This document shows positions 9,958 to 20,139 of a DNA stretch of 64,000 nucleotides, piece after piece. The notes under the pieces are model-generated. The model saw only the letters and a program-made list of their open reading frames with translations, made no database searches and was not told the origin of the DNA. The position numbers and the translations under genes were made by a program. Origin of the DNA: Phytopythium helicoides (Eukaryota > Oomycota > Peronosporomycetes > Pythiales > Pythiaceae); contig JANFNE010000012.1 of NCBI GenBank assembly GCA_024867545.1, positions 930,001 through 994,000 on the forward strand. The letters are read 5' to 3'. Every line of letters starts with the position of its first letter. Position 1 is the stretch's first letter.

Positions 9958-11046
9958 TTAGCAAATGCCGCTCGGCTGGCCGCTGCAGCTGCCGTCGTCG
10001 CTCGCCGTGACCGTGATCCCCGAGAAGGTCCAGTCGGAGACCACCGAGGACGACACGAGGATGTCGTACAGCGTGTCGGCAGTTCCCGACAGTCCGCTGA
10101 TGGTGATGTCCTTGATGGTGACCTTGCTGGTGGCAGAACCCGTGTAGCCGCCCTTCGACTTGGAGTAGTCACCGTGGATCACGATCGCGTTCTCCACATT
10201 CGACAGCGTGTTGCTCGTGTACTTGACGTTCTCAACGAGACCGTAGTCTCCCGTGATGGTCTTGATACGGATGCCGTTGACACTGTCGATGATCTTGTTG
10301 CCCGAGACCGTGAGACCGTTGACCGTGTCGGAAGACGAGACAGATGTGCCACCGATCGAGCCGATCGAGATACCGTGGCCACCGCTGCACGTGTTGCTGG
10401 AGAAGACGGTGGTGGTGGACGACTGCATGGCGAGACAGTCATCCTGGTTGTAGATCTTGTTGCCGGTGATGGTGATACCCGTGTTGGCGCTGAGGTCGAA
10501 GCCGTCCGTGTTCTTGGCGACGCCATCGCCCGCACTCGAGTCGAGCGTGAGACCGCTGATGGTCGTGCTCTCCGAGTTGAGGATGCTGAAGGTACGGTAG
10601 GGCGAGTTCTTGATGGTGAACCCCGAGACGGTCGAGTCGATGACCTTGTGCATGCGGAAGAAGACGGGACGCGTGATCGAGTCATCGGCTGCGAACTTCT
10701 TCCAGTACCATGACCCCTGACCGTCGAGCGTGCCGCTACCCTTGACGGTCAGGTCCGTGCCGGTGAGCAGTACGAGCGGTCCGTCCCACTCCTCCTCACC
10801 GAACGTCGTGGTTCCCGTGAATGTGATGGTGGCTCCGGACTTGACATCGCTGAGGTCGAGGGTGACGCCGGCGGGGACCGTGAGCGATCCGATGGTGATG
10901 GTGGTGCAGGATGAGACGTCGGTGCCGGACTTGTATGTTCCGGTGAGCGTACAAGTGCTGGATTCTGCTTCCTGGCGCATCATGGGCCCAGCGTTGACGC
11001 TTGCGAAGGCGGCGAAAGCGAGGACGACGGGTACGAAGAGCTTCAT
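9958..11046 (-). CDS. PG-B: secreted polygalacturonase (GH28)
   Basis: 362 aa, signal peptide 1-19 (MKLFVPVVLAFAAFASVNA), then the GH28 beta-helix with NTD 179-181, DD 202-203, H224 and RIK 260-262. The start is the MKLF Met; the open frame continues upstream only through the leader. By eye it differs from PG-C and PG-D at three residues only (positions 5, 20 and 249), so it belongs to the same very recent group. Its 3' flank is unlike theirs. Its 5' leader is nearly identical to that of PG-D, although PG-D is physically paired with PG-C. This mosaic relationship suggests gene conversion. Expected role: extracellular pectin depolymerisation. Confidence 0.93.
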   Translation of the reverse strand: MKLFVPVVLAFAAFASVNAGPMMRQEAESSTCTLTGTYKSGTDVSSCTTITIGSLTVPAGVTLDLSDVKSGATITFTGTTTFGEEEWDGPLVLLTGTDLTVKGSGTLDGQGSWYWKKFAADDSITRPVFFRMHKVIDSTVSGFTIKNSPYRTFSILNSESTTISGLTLDSSAGDGVAKNTDGFDLSANTGITITGNKIYNQDDCLAMQSSTTTVFSSNTCSGGHGISIGSIGGTSVSSSDTVNGLTVSGNKIIDSVNGIRIKTITGDYGLVENVKYTSNTLSNVENAIVIHGDYSKSKGGYTGSATSKVTIKDITISGLSGTADTLYDILVSSSVVSDWTFSGITVTASDDGSCSGQPSGIC

Positions 11047-11117
11047 GGTCGAGGTTGTGAGGTGAGGTAGTGTGTGGTGAGTGTGAAGCTTGGATTGCTT
11101 GCTTGTGTTGTGCAAGT

Positions 11118-11133
11118 GAAATTGCGGAGTGAG
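11118..11133 (-). promoter_or_regulatory. Core promoter of PG-B
   Basis: CTCACTCCGCAATTTC on the minus strand, 71 nt before the ATG; it differs from the oomycete consensus by CTCACT in place of CTCATT. A CACT-repeat lies directly upstream. The same variant occurs at PG-C and PG-D. Confidence 0.75.
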
Positions 11134-11953
11134 TGAGTGAGAGCGAAAGAGATCGAAGCGCTCGATGCCTCAATTCGTGTTTCTGCTGGTGCGGTGATGC
11201 GGAGCTCGTGGTTGAGCGAACCATCGGCGCTAGAGAGTTGGGGCTGGTGGGTAAACACGTTGCAGTGCACTTGGTCCGACCGATACAAATTGTGAAAGGA
11301 AGATACTTATGATTATCACTTGATCAAACTAAGATGTTCGTGTCTTGTAACGAATCGATTAGCAGACGCATAAGATGCGACAGGTTTTCAAATCGCAATG
11401 CGCCGTTGGCATCTCGTTGCAGTGCTCGCCCGATCCTTCCCCGTGACCATCTCACATGGGGAGCTCATTTCATGTCGAGCCATGATCGGTCAAAGGATGG
11501 CCTGGATGATAATAAATAGTATGATTCAGGGATTCTTGGCGAAGAGTTCTCGCTGCTCGAGAGGATCTCGCTTCGGCCACAGCGGATGGTGATCGCACGG
11601 GAAGCTCATTCCCGATCTGCCTTGTCATTCCCCCACGAGCTAGTGCCTGCTCAGGCGGCTAAACGATCGCTCGCATGAAGTGTGATGCGTTACAGCTCGA
11701 AGAACTCCCTGCATCAGCCGTCTGCCTCACACCGAAGGTCCTAGCGGCGGCACAGACGCACATCATTCCATTCCTCTAATCTCGCTCCTCCTCTCGCTCT
11801 CCGAACACCTCAACGATCTGTGGCTGAGCCAGCTTTTGCTAGCATGCTAGATAGAGCTCAAGCCTGTGGGGGGAAACCTGTTCGCTAGTTACACAGGGCG
11901 ATGATACTTTCACAGGTTGAGTTGTTCACCCTTCATACACTTTAGATAGCCAG
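11134..11953. other. Intergenic, no gene seen
   Basis: About 820 nt between the PG-B promoter and the end of the glycosyltransferase-like gene. The first 60 nt or so (GCACCAGCAGAA onward, minus strand) also occur upstream of PG-C. No supported gene. Confidence 0.45.
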
Positions 11954-13258
11954 CTAGATACCCAGCTCGTTGGTGGTGTTGGCGCCGACGACAAAACGAA
12001 GAACGCCTCCAAAGACCGAATCCAGCGATAACCAGTCAGCAGCTGACGTCCTGTTCTGCTGAATCTGCTCGAACACGTCGCACGGCCCTCCCAATTGTGA
12101 ATGTCGGCAATCGAGGCTGAATGCTACACTGTGGCGCAAGATTTTAACCAAGCTGGTGTCAGTCGCATCTAGTGGAGTGACCAACAACTGCTGCACATTT
12201 GCATTGCCTGGCTCGGAAAGATCTGATGTGCCAATCGCAACGCGGAGCTGTTCAGCCCCTGCTTCTCCAGTCTTCTCCAGAATCAACTGACCCACGACTC
12301 GCTCAAGGGGCTCTTTGTAGAGAATGCTGTCTGGTCGGGCGACCATTGAGGCGACCTCCTGCTCAATGTAGGTCAGAACTGGATGATTGGCCGGTGCTTG
12401 AATCATGTGTAGCCCAATGCTGAACCCCGAGAACGCAGAAGATTGGCTGGCAACAAATAGTTTGGGCTGGTCCATTGCGGTTAACGATGGCCGCAATACA
12501 AACGTGTTGAAGTCGAGAAACCCCACGCCGCCTTGCTTCTTGAGCGCTCGAATCACAAGTAATAGCTGAACGAGCTGGCGGCGCTTTTCAAGCGAAAGTG
12601 GTGGTATCTGATTGTCAGTTGGCTGGGCAAACGCGATCGGAGGAAGCACGTTATGCAACGATAGGTACCGCTGACACTGCGTGAACCACACGCCGCGCGG
12701 CCGACTGAAGTAGTGCAGGAACATAAGCTCTGGTTGCAGCGCGCGTTGAACTGACTGGAGTGCCGCGAAGTGCAGGTACGTGAAGCGCTCGTCAGGATCT
12801 TCAGACATAGGTGGGTCGCTCGGGAATCTCGGAATATCGCTCAACGGCACGTGCGCGAAGTGCACCAACACCGAGGTCGACTCAGCATCTCTGTAGCTAC
12901 CGTCCGTCGCATTTGCTCCAGCTCCACATTGCTCACCGACTGAACGCACTTCCTTGAGCGAGAGAAAGCTGTCACTCGGCAGGCTCAAACATCGCGGCAG
13001 CGCGATGAAGTTGTCGCGTCCAGTTGTCTCGCTTTGCGTCATACTCGCCTGGCTGCTGGTATCAGCACCCACGACACGCGAGAATCGGTCGGCAAAGCGC
13101 CGAGAGATGGCCGACGTCGTGGGCACGCGGTGGAAGTCGAACGTGAAGAAGTGGTAGACGATGAGCGGGAACGCGACGAAGCTGACGACGATGACAGCCA
13201 GCAGGCGCCGCAGCGTTCGCGCACCAGCTATCCGACGTCGAGGAGATCCAGCCAGCAT
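11954..13258 (-). CDS. Type II membrane protein, GT32-like glycosyltransferase candidate
   Basis: 434 aa, single exon. A short basic N-terminus is followed by one hydrophobic span (about 18-40), then a luminal domain, the layout of Golgi type II glycosyltransferases. Around residue 245 the stretch LKKQGGVGFLDFNTFVLRPS resembles the sugar-binding region of the Gly_transf_sug (GT32) family (LGGIYLDLDV-like). The expected DxD metal/nucleotide-sugar motif reads DFN here, which could weaken or abolish catalysis. N-glycosylation sequons are present (NAT, NRT, NTT). It lies head to head with the IQ/EF-hand gene (starts 188 nt apart). The family assignment rests on one motif and the topology, so it is tentative. 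Confidence 0.6.
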   Translation of the reverse strand: MLAGSPRRRIAGARTLRRLLAVIVVSFVAFPLIVYHFFTFDFHRVPTTSAISRRFADRFSRVVGADTSSQASMTQSETTGRDNFIALPRCLSLPSDSFLSLKEVRSVGEQCGAGANATDGSYRDAESTSVLVHFAHVPLSDIPRFPSDPPMSEDPDERFTYLHFAALQSVQRALQPELMFLHYFSRPRGVWFTQCQRYLSLHNVLPPIAFAQPTDNQIPPLSLEKRRQLVQLLLVIRALKKQGGVGFLDFNTFVLRPSLTAMDQPKLFVASQSSAFSGFSIGLHMIQAPANHPVLTYIEQEVASMVARPDSILYKEPLERVVGQLILEKTGEAGAEQLRVAIGTSDLSEPGNANVQQLLVTPLDATDTSLVKILRHSVAFSLDCRHSQLGGPCDVFEQIQQNRTSAADWLSLDSVFGGVLRFVVGANTTNELGI

Positions 13259-13445
13259 GATCGCGTGCGGACGAGCAGGCGCGAAACCTCGACTCGTCCT
13301 GCGTGTCGGACACGTCGGCGCGAGCAGAGATGCGCAGTCTCGGTCTCAGCTGAATGTATGTAGCTCCTCTCGAGGGTATAGTGAAGTCAAGTGATAGGGA
13401 GTCAGTAGTGAGGGGGGATGAGGAAGGCGACTGCGTACCCAATCG

Positions 13446-15673
13446 GTGGTACACACTGACTCAAGATGCGCACAGCTTCAACTTGGCACGAGGTGTCCAA
13501 TTTTGGCGGCGCAAAGCATGCCAGAGCACATGCAGTCACCATACTGCCAACAGCTCACTTTGGGCGGGCACAGGGAGCAACAGAAGCTGGGGAGGCAGGG
13601 CTTGCAAGATGCGACTAGTCGACTGCGACCGCTAATCCCTCGTCAGCGCCGGAAGTCACGCGTGGTGCGAGCGAAATGGCTGAGGGAGGCTCGGGATCTC
13701 CTCGAAGAGGGAAATTTCGACAACGTGCTAAAAGAGGCCTCTGCTGATCGAGATGTCAAATTGCTGTCGTCGTTTGAGGAGCTTGTTGAAAGGCCAGTGG
13801 TGGCGCTCAGAGCCGAGAACGAGCAGCAGACGCTGGAGTATCGCTGCGCAAACACAAAGCCCTCTGACTCCTTACCAACACTTTCAGTCGTGGCCAAGGG
13901 AAACCCACTGATTCACTCAAAGCTTCAGCGCCATGAAAAGGTATTTTCAACCATCCATAAGCGTCCAAGGTACCCCGTTGGATTTTGTCGGCGCAGCCCA
14001 GGACGACCGATGGCGATTGAACCGCTCATGTCTAGAGAGGTAACTCATCCTCGTCTCCTCTGAAATCGAAGCCATGTTAATCAAAACGTGAATGCAGATG
14101 TTGCGAAGACTACAGACTCACCTCGAAGCGAAGATAAAGGGCGATATTTGGGAAAACGAAATCCGATCTCGCCTTGCCCGACCTCTTAGTGCCACCGCAT
14201 TTTGTGCTCGAAAAGAACAGCTCTGCCATCATCTCACGGCCCCCAAATTTACATCGCCTATAAGCTCAGAGAAGGATCTCACTGTTGGTGATGGTACAGC
14301 TACGATGAGATTTCCTTACTCCACAGAGGCTCACGGATTTACTAGAAGGATTGGCAGATGCTACGAAACCTACCGTTTTCGGATCGATGTGCTTGAACGA
14401 TTACGCCGCGTCGCGATCGCAATCAGAGTCCTGCGACGACGTGCAGTTCCCGCGATCACTGCTAGATTCCGTCGCCGACGACGCGCCGCTGTGAAGATTC
14501 AACGACGATTCCGCCGATATGTTCGCTGGAGAGAACTCGTTCTCCGTCCATTTGTGACCCAAAACGTCAGCAAATGGATTGTGATTGGTATTCGAGTTGC
14601 TCGAGCAAAGATCTCGATCGCGAATTGGATTATGAAAATATATCTTGCTCGACGGACCAAAGAGGAGGCGCTACGAAGGCGAGCAGCTCATTTAAATAGA
14701 TGGAAGGCCAAAACTCGTGTCTGCTTATTCGTTCATCAAGGTCTGGGTCGTCCAATGGCTCCGTCAAAAGCGAGAGAACAATGTGACTGCGATGTGGCTA
14801 GAGCTGCAGGCTCTCGAAGCAATTGAGCGGAGTATCCACAAAGAGTACAAGGTACTCTTCGTGACAGCCTTCGGCAAGAATCTGGTCAACAAAGAATTAA
14901 AACTGTGGCGACGGACACATGTGACACCTGCTTTGAGTACGGATCACGAGCCAGCAGGAGATTTGCCTCAAGGACCTAACGATCATTTGGTGAGGTTGAA
15001 GCAATGCTTCCGCGTGTTTGATTTTGATGGATCCGGTACACTCGATCTTGATGAGTTTGAGCTCTTGTTGGCATATCTTCGAGGTAAGCCACCGAGAAAA
15101 CCAGGGCGACGAATGTCCGAGCAGCAAAAGAGAGCTCTGCCTCCTCGATTGACGGCAGCACAAGTGAGGAACCTGTTTGACGATCTTGATAGTGATGCGA
15201 ATGGCACCGTCACGTACGAGGAACTCGAAAAGTGGTGGATCAGCCACCTCACCAAGTCAACAACAAAGTCCGCTCCAACATTATCATCTGCATCATCATC
15301 GTACCTCTCTGGAGGACTCGAACGCCTGCTTCTTCACAGCCATGGCTTGCTCTTCTGGCTCCTCGGACGCAAACAGCAGCTAGAGAAGAAATATGTCAAA
15401 AAGATGATAATCAAGCGAGCGATGAACGCAACCAAACGAGTCTATGTTCAGGACAAGCTGAGCGAAGGCGCGAAGTTGGAAGGATCGGGTGGTACCAACA
15501 ACTCTGACTCGGTATATCGCTGTCCAAAGTGTGCACGTCGGTTCGGACTACGGCGGGATCTGGATGAGCACACCACAATGACGAATCACGAAGAAATTGA
15601 TGATGTGGTCGTCGACACGTTCGTGATGAAGCGATGGGTGCACGAAGAGGAATTCCGGCTTTTAGACGAGTGA
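13446..15673 (+). CDS. IQ / EF-hand / C2H2 zinc-finger protein (one intron, one frame break)
   Basis: Unrecognised gene with a clear domain set. Exon 1 is 13446-14039. A 58-nt GT-AG intron spans 14040-14097 (phase 0). Exon 2 continues from MLRRLQTHLEAK through an arginine-rich region with an IQ motif (AVKIQRRFRRYVRW, about 14490). At the A4 run 14710-14713 the frame shifts by one base (WKAK then LVSAYSFIKVW), after which the protein runs to 15673. Two EF-hands follow: DFDGSGTLDLDEF (about 15020) and DSDANGTVTYEEL (about 15190). Near the C-terminus is a C2H2 finger (CPKCARRFGLRRDLDEH). This suggests a calcium/calmodulin-responsive protein, possibly nucleic-acid binding. The exact start is uncertain (Met at 13446 or later). 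Its 3' 450 nt are duplicated in inverted orientation at 20140-20589. Confidence 0.7.
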
Positions 15674-16199
15674 CGAGACGGGATGTGATGTCACGAAGAG
15701 AAGTGCGTTGATGTAGTTGTCCACTCATTTAGAAGCAATAATCCAAACACAAACAAGCAAACTTCCGTCGCCAGCGACAAAAGACGATAGTAGGGGTACA
15801 TAAATGATCGCTGCGTGCGTTGTTGACACATGTGACACATGAAAAACAAAAAATATATAAAGAAAGTGAAAACGTTTATTACTCTATCTCAAGCAGCTTC
15901 CGCATTGCATTGCATCTGCATCGCTTCGAGTTGTTGACGCTTGTTTTTCGCTTCGCTTTGCTTTGCGTTGCGTTGCGTTGCTCTCGCTTGAAACCAACAT
16001 CCAAAATAACTTTTACACCCAACACACGAGCAAGCTCATGCTACTCGACTCGACTCAGCTCGACTGCAGCATCCAGCAACCAGGCAACCAGGCAACCAGG
16101 CAACCAGGCAACCAGGCAACCAGGCAATCAGGCAATCAGGTCTCTCACCCTCGAGGCAAATACCCGTCCCCGTCAAGCCGAGGTCCAAACCGCATCCAC
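15674..16199. other. Convergent intergenic region with repeats
   Basis: 3' flanks of the EF-hand gene and PG-C. It contains TTGCG-type pentamer repeats (about 15,950-15,985) and the CAACCAGG octamer array. Open frames here (including the 127- and 233-residue frames) mirror perfectly at 19,614-20,139 only because the DNA is duplicated; no domain is seen. Confidence 0.5.
16077..16140. repeat. (CAACCAGG)6(CAATCAGG)2 tandem repeat
   Basis: Eight octamers, 64 nt, just downstream of PG-C. An exact inverted counterpart lies at 19,673-19,736. Confidence 0.95.
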
Positions 16200-17288
16200 T
16201 TAGCAAATGCCGCTCGGCTGGCCGCTGCAGCTGCCGTCGTCGCTCGCCGTGACCGTGATCCCCGAGAAGGTCCAGTCGGAGACCACCGAGGACGACACGA
16301 GGATGTCGTAGAGCGTGTCGGCAGTTCCCGACAGTCCACTGATGGTGATGTCCTTGATGGTGACCTTGCTGGTGGCCGAACCCGTGTAGCCGCCCTTCGA
16401 CTTGGAGTAGTCGCCGTGGATCACGATCGCGTTCTCCACATTCGACAGTGTGTTGCTCGTGTACTTGACGTTCTCAACGAGACCGTAGTCTCCCGTGATG
16501 GTCTTGATGCGGATGCCGTTGACGCTGTCGATGATCTTGTTACTGGAGACCGTGAGACCGTTGACCGTGTCGGAAGACGACACGGACGTGCCACCGATCG
16601 AGCCGATCGAGATACCGTGGCCACCGCTGCACGTGTTGCTGGAGAAGACAGTGGTGGTGGATGACTGCATGGCGAGACAGTCGTCCTGGTTGTAGATCTT
16701 GTTGCCGGTGATGGTAATACCCGTGTTGGCGCTGAGGTCGAAGCCGTCCGTGTTCTTGGCGACGCCATCGCCCGCGCTCGAGTCGAGCGTGAGACCGCTG
16801 ATGGTCGTGCTCTCCGAGTTGAGGATGCTGAAGGTGCGGTAGGGCGAGTTCTTGATGGTGAACCCCGACACGGTCGAGTCGATGACCTTGTGCATGCGGA
16901 AGAAGACGGGACGCGTGATCGAGTCATCGGCTGCGAACTTCTTCCAGTACCATGACCCCTGACCGTCGAGCGTGCCGCTGCCCTTGACGGTCAGGTCCGT
17001 GCCGGTGAGCAGCACGAGCGGTCCGTCCCACTCCTCCTCGCCGAATGTCGTGGTTCCCGTAAATGTGATGGTGGCTCCGGACTTGACATCGCTGAGGTCG
17101 AGGGTGACGCCGGCGGGGACCGTGAGCGATCCAATGGTGATGGTGGTGCAGGATGAGACGTCGGTGCCGGACTTGTATGTTCCGGTGAGCGTACAAGTGC
17201 TGGATTCTGCTTCCTGGCGCATCATGGGCGCAGCGTTGACACTTGCGAAGGCGGCGAAAGCGAGGACGACGGGTGCGAAGAGCTTCAT
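16200..17288 (-). CDS. PG-C: secreted polygalacturonase (GH28)
   Basis: 362 aa with signal peptide 1-19 and GH28 motifs NTD 179-181, DD 202-203, H224 and RIK 260-262. The encoded protein reads identical to PG-D, its head-to-head partner 1.2 kb away in the palindrome. A handful of silent differences (for example around 17,131) show that these are two real copies. Its leader carries a 21-nt insertion relative to PG-B and PG-D. Pectin-degrading extracellular enzyme; all catalytic acids are present. Confidence 0.94.
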   Translation of the reverse strand: MKLFAPVVLAFAAFASVNAAPMMRQEAESSTCTLTGTYKSGTDVSSCTTITIGSLTVPAGVTLDLSDVKSGATITFTGTTTFGEEEWDGPLVLLTGTDLTVKGSGTLDGQGSWYWKKFAADDSITRPVFFRMHKVIDSTVSGFTIKNSPYRTFSILNSESTTISGLTLDSSAGDGVAKNTDGFDLSANTGITITGNKIYNQDDCLAMQSSTTTVFSSNTCSGGHGISIGSIGGTSVSSSDTVNGLTVSSNKIIDSVNGIRIKTITGDYGLVENVKYTSNTLSNVENAIVIHGDYSKSKGGYTGSATSKVTIKDITISGLSGTADTLYDILVSSSVVSDWTFSGITVTASDDGSCSGQPSGIC

Positions 17289-17380
17289 GGTCGAGTTTGT
17301 GAGGTGAGGTAGTGAGTGGTGAGTGCTTGAGAAGTGTGGCTGGGTGTGAAGCTTGTAGTGCTTGCTTGTGTTGTGCAAGT

Positions 17381-17396
17381 GAAATTGCGGAGTGAG
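17381..17396 (-). promoter_or_regulatory. Core promoter of PG-C
   Basis: CTCACTCCGCAATTTC on the minus strand, 92 nt before the PG-C ATG, preceded by CACT repeats as in PG-B and PG-D. Confidence 0.75.
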
Positions 17397-18304
17397 TGAG
17401 TGAGAGCGAGAGAGATCGAAGCGCTCGATGGCGCAATCGTGCTTCTGCTGGTGCCGTTGTTGTAGAAGATCTAGATCCCCATTAGTCGTCTGTGAATCAT
17501 CGGCCCAAAACCTTCAGGCCGTGCTACACTAGACCCAGATGTTCCTGCGCAAGCGAGCGTACGGTCCTCGATTGCCATGCGTCGTGTCGCGAGGTTCACT
17601 CGCTTAGTGTTAACGGTGGCCGGTCTCACCTCTGCTCCAGCGACGCTCCTTTGTGACTCATGACTAGCCGGACGACCACTCGCTGAGTGCTCGACCGATC
17701 ACGCGTGCCCATCTCTACGGTTGCGCTCTGTTCGTCCATGTGTACGTGCTCAGAGGAGAGCCATCCCCGTGGATCGATCGTCCACGTCTCACATCATCTC
17801 GCTACTCGACCCATCATATGATCGTTGAAGAACGCCAATGCACGATGAAGCATAGCCCAGATGCTGATCGTGTCCGATCCGTGGAGCTGTAGCCAGTCCG
17901 CAGGCGATTGCTTCTCGCTTTGCCCACTGCGTACAGGTAATCCTCCTTAGTGTTAATCCTCCCTAGTCGACGACGCCATCGGTCTCTGAAAAAGATGCAA
18001 GTAACAAAGCACGTTGCTTCAAGCAACAACGATCGGATTCGCATCGCGCTCGTGGCGGCGGACTCCCGGGCGGAGGCCGAGTGCTACAGTCACCAGTGGA
18101 TAGTGTCGCCTCGACATGCCCGCGCTATCGTTTCTCGTGCTGTTCGGATTTGCGACCGCGTCATGCTGAGGAGCAGCAAGCAATGGAAGCGAGCTGAAGT
18201 GCAGCGGCTCAATGAATTGGCGTCGGATCGGGAATGAACACCGCCTGGATCGGACGAACGGGCACTGCTTAGAGCCCACATGCTGATGCTTTACAGAGTG
18301 TATC

Positions 18305-18318
18305 TGAGACCGGACACC
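18305..18318 (+). promoter_or_regulatory. Upstream PG motif (TGAGACCGGACACC)
   Basis: Copy of the motif also found before PG-A, PG-F and PG-H, here about 207 nt before the PG-D ATG. The only copy seen in this spacer. Confidence 0.4.
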
Positions 18319-18437
18319 AACATGCCATCTGAATGCTGTCCAATGCAATCAGGCATCAAATCTGCAACTATCGATAACAGCAATGGCAACAATCAATCGA
18401 TCCATCAGACGACTTCGATCTCTTTCGCTCTCACTCA

Positions 18438-18453
18438 CTCACTCCGCAATTTC
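18438..18453 (+). promoter_or_regulatory. Core promoter of PG-D
   Basis: CTCACTCCGCAATTTC, 72 nt before the ATG. The leader between here and the ATG matches PG-B almost base for base and lacks the 21-nt insertion of PG-C. Confidence 0.75.
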
Positions 18454-18524
18454 ACTTGCACAACACAAGCAAGCAATCCAAGCTTCACACTCACCACACA
18501 CTACCTCACCTCACAACCTCAACC

Positions 18525-19613
18525 ATGAAGCTCTTCGCACCCGTCGTCCTCGCTTTCGCTGCCTTCGCAAGCGTCAACGCAGCTCCCATGATGCGCCAGG
18601 AAGCAGAATCCAGCACTTGTACGCTCACCGGAACATACAAGTCCGGCACCGACGTCTCATCCTGCACCACCATCACTATCGGATCGCTCACGGTCCCCGC
18701 CGGCGTCACCCTCGACCTCAGCGATGTCAAGTCCGGAGCCACCATCACATTTACGGGAACCACGACGTTCGGCGAGGAGGAGTGGGACGGACCGCTCGTG
18801 CTGCTCACCGGCACGGACCTGACCGTCAAGGGCAGCGGCACGCTCGACGGTCAGGGGTCATGGTACTGGAAGAAGTTCGCGGCCGATGACTCGATCACGC
18901 GTCCCGTCTTCTTCCGCATGCACAAGGTCATCGACTCGACCGTGTCGGGGTTCACCATCAAGAACTCGCCCTACCGCACCTTCAGCATCCTCAACTCGGA
19001 GAGCACGACCATCAGCGGTCTCACGCTCGACTCGAGCGCGGGCGATGGCGTCGCCAAGAACACGGACGGCTTCGACCTCAGCGCCAACACGGGTATTACC
19101 ATCACCGGCAACAAGATCTACAACCAGGACGACTGTCTCGCCATGCAGTCATCCACCACCACTGTCTTCTCCAGCAACACGTGCAGCGGTGGCCACGGTA
19201 TCTCGATCGGCTCGATCGGTGGCACGTCCGTGTCGTCTTCCGACACGGTCAACGGTCTCACGGTCTCCAGTAACAAGATCATCGACAGCGTCAACGGCAT
19301 CCGCATCAAGACCATCACGGGAGACTACGGTCTCGTTGAGAACGTCAAGTACACGAGCAACACACTGTCGAATGTGGAGAACGCGATCGTGATCCACGGC
19401 GACTACTCCAAGTCGAAGGGCGGCTACACGGGTTCGGCCACCAGCAAGGTCACCATCAAGGACATCACCATCAGTGGACTGTCGGGAACTGCCGACACGC
19501 TCTACGACATCCTCGTGTCGTCCTCGGTGGTCTCCGACTGGACCTTCTCGGGGATCACGGTCACGGCGAGCGACGACGGCAGCTGCAGCGGCCAGCCGAG
19601 CGGCATTTGCTAA
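18525..19613 (+). CDS. PG-D: secreted polygalacturonase (GH28)
   Basis: 362 aa; its protein reads identical to PG-C (signal peptide 1-19, NTD 179-181, DD 202-203, H224, RIK 260-262, C-terminus GQPSGIC). It is transcribed away from PG-C out of the shared spacer. Its 3' flank is that of PG-C, while its 5' leader is that of PG-B, so the locus is a mosaic. Expected extracellular pectinase activity. Confidence 0.94.
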   Translation: MKLFAPVVLAFAAFASVNAAPMMRQEAESSTCTLTGTYKSGTDVSSCTTITIGSLTVPAGVTLDLSDVKSGATITFTGTTTFGEEEWDGPLVLLTGTDLTVKGSGTLDGQGSWYWKKFAADDSITRPVFFRMHKVIDSTVSGFTIKNSPYRTFSILNSESTTISGLTLDSSAGDGVAKNTDGFDLSANTGITITGNKIYNQDDCLAMQSSTTTVFSSNTCSGGHGISIGSIGGTSVSSSDTVNGLTVSSNKIIDSVNGIRIKTITGDYGLVENVKYTSNTLSNVENAIVIHGDYSKSKGGYTGSATSKVTIKDITISGLSGTADTLYDILVSSSVVSDWTFSGITVTASDDGSCSGQPSGIC

Positions 19614-20139
19614 GTGGATGCGGTTTGGACCTCGGCTTGACGGGGACGGGTATTTGCCTCGAGGGTGAGAGACCTGATTGCCTGATTGCCTGGTTGCCTG
19701 GTTGCCTGGTTGCCTGGTTGCCTGGTTGCCTGGTTGCTGGATGCTGCAGTCGAGCTGAGTCGAGTCGAGTAGCATGAGCTTGCTCGTGTGTTGGGTGTAA
19801 AAGTTATTTTGGATGTTGGTTTCAAGCGAGAGCAACGCAACGCAACGCAAAGCAAAGCGAAGCGAAAAACAAGCGTCAACAACTCGAAGCGATGCAGATG
19901 CAATGCAATGCGGAAGCTGCTTGAGATAGAGTAATAAACGTTTTCACTTTCTTTATATATTTTTTGTTTTTCATGTGTCACATGTGTCAACAACGCACGC
20001 AGCGATCATTTATGTACCCCTACTATCGTCTTTTGTCGCTGGCGACGGAAGTTTGCTTGTTTGTGTTTGGATTATTGCTTCTAAATGAGTGGACAACTAC
20101 ATCAACGCACTTCTCTTCGTGACATCACATCCCGTCTCG
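19614..20139. other. Mirror copy of the PG-C/EF-hand convergent intergenic region
   Basis: Inverted duplicate of 15,674-16,199, including the octamer array and pentamer repeats. No gene. Confidence 0.6.
19673..19736. repeat. (CCTGGTTG)n tandem repeat
   Basis: Eight octamers (two CCTGATTG, six CCTGGTTG), the exact inverse of 16,077-16,140. Confidence 0.95.

Larger units (their letters stand above)
15224..17400. repeat. Palindrome 1, left arm
   Basis: Inverted copy of about 18,430-20,589. Coordinates pair exactly as x + y = 35,813 from 15,224 to at least 17,288: EF-hand gene end, CAACCAGG repeat, PG-C stop and start all mirror their partners. About 11 mismatches are visible in the outer 400 nt, none in the next 900 or so, and a few near the PG 5' end. 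In the leader a 21-nt length difference breaks the register. The outer edge is sharp at CTCGAAAAG, inside the EF-hand gene. Confidence 0.92.
17289..18524. other. Bidirectional promoter spacer between PG-C and PG-D
   Basis: Centre of palindrome 1. It holds both core promoters and, on the PG-D side, a TGAGACCGGACACC motif. The 95-residue frame at 17950-18237 has no domain. Short blocks (for example GTTCGGATTTGCGACC near 18,141) resemble parts of the spacers of palindromes 2 and 3, suggesting distant common origin. Confidence 0.5.

Noticed and set aside
9949..10713. Long antisense open frame (254 residues) across PG-B, with similar frames antisense to PG-C, D, E, F, H and I (for example 39634-40524)
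   Set aside because: Arises from the strong codon bias of the PG genes; composition is Arg/Asp/Val-rich nonsense, no domain, and it tracks each PG copy exactly.
16077..16140. Octamer array as a possible CRISPR-like repeat
   Set aside because: Contiguous 8-nt units without spacers in a eukaryotic genome; a simple microsatellite.
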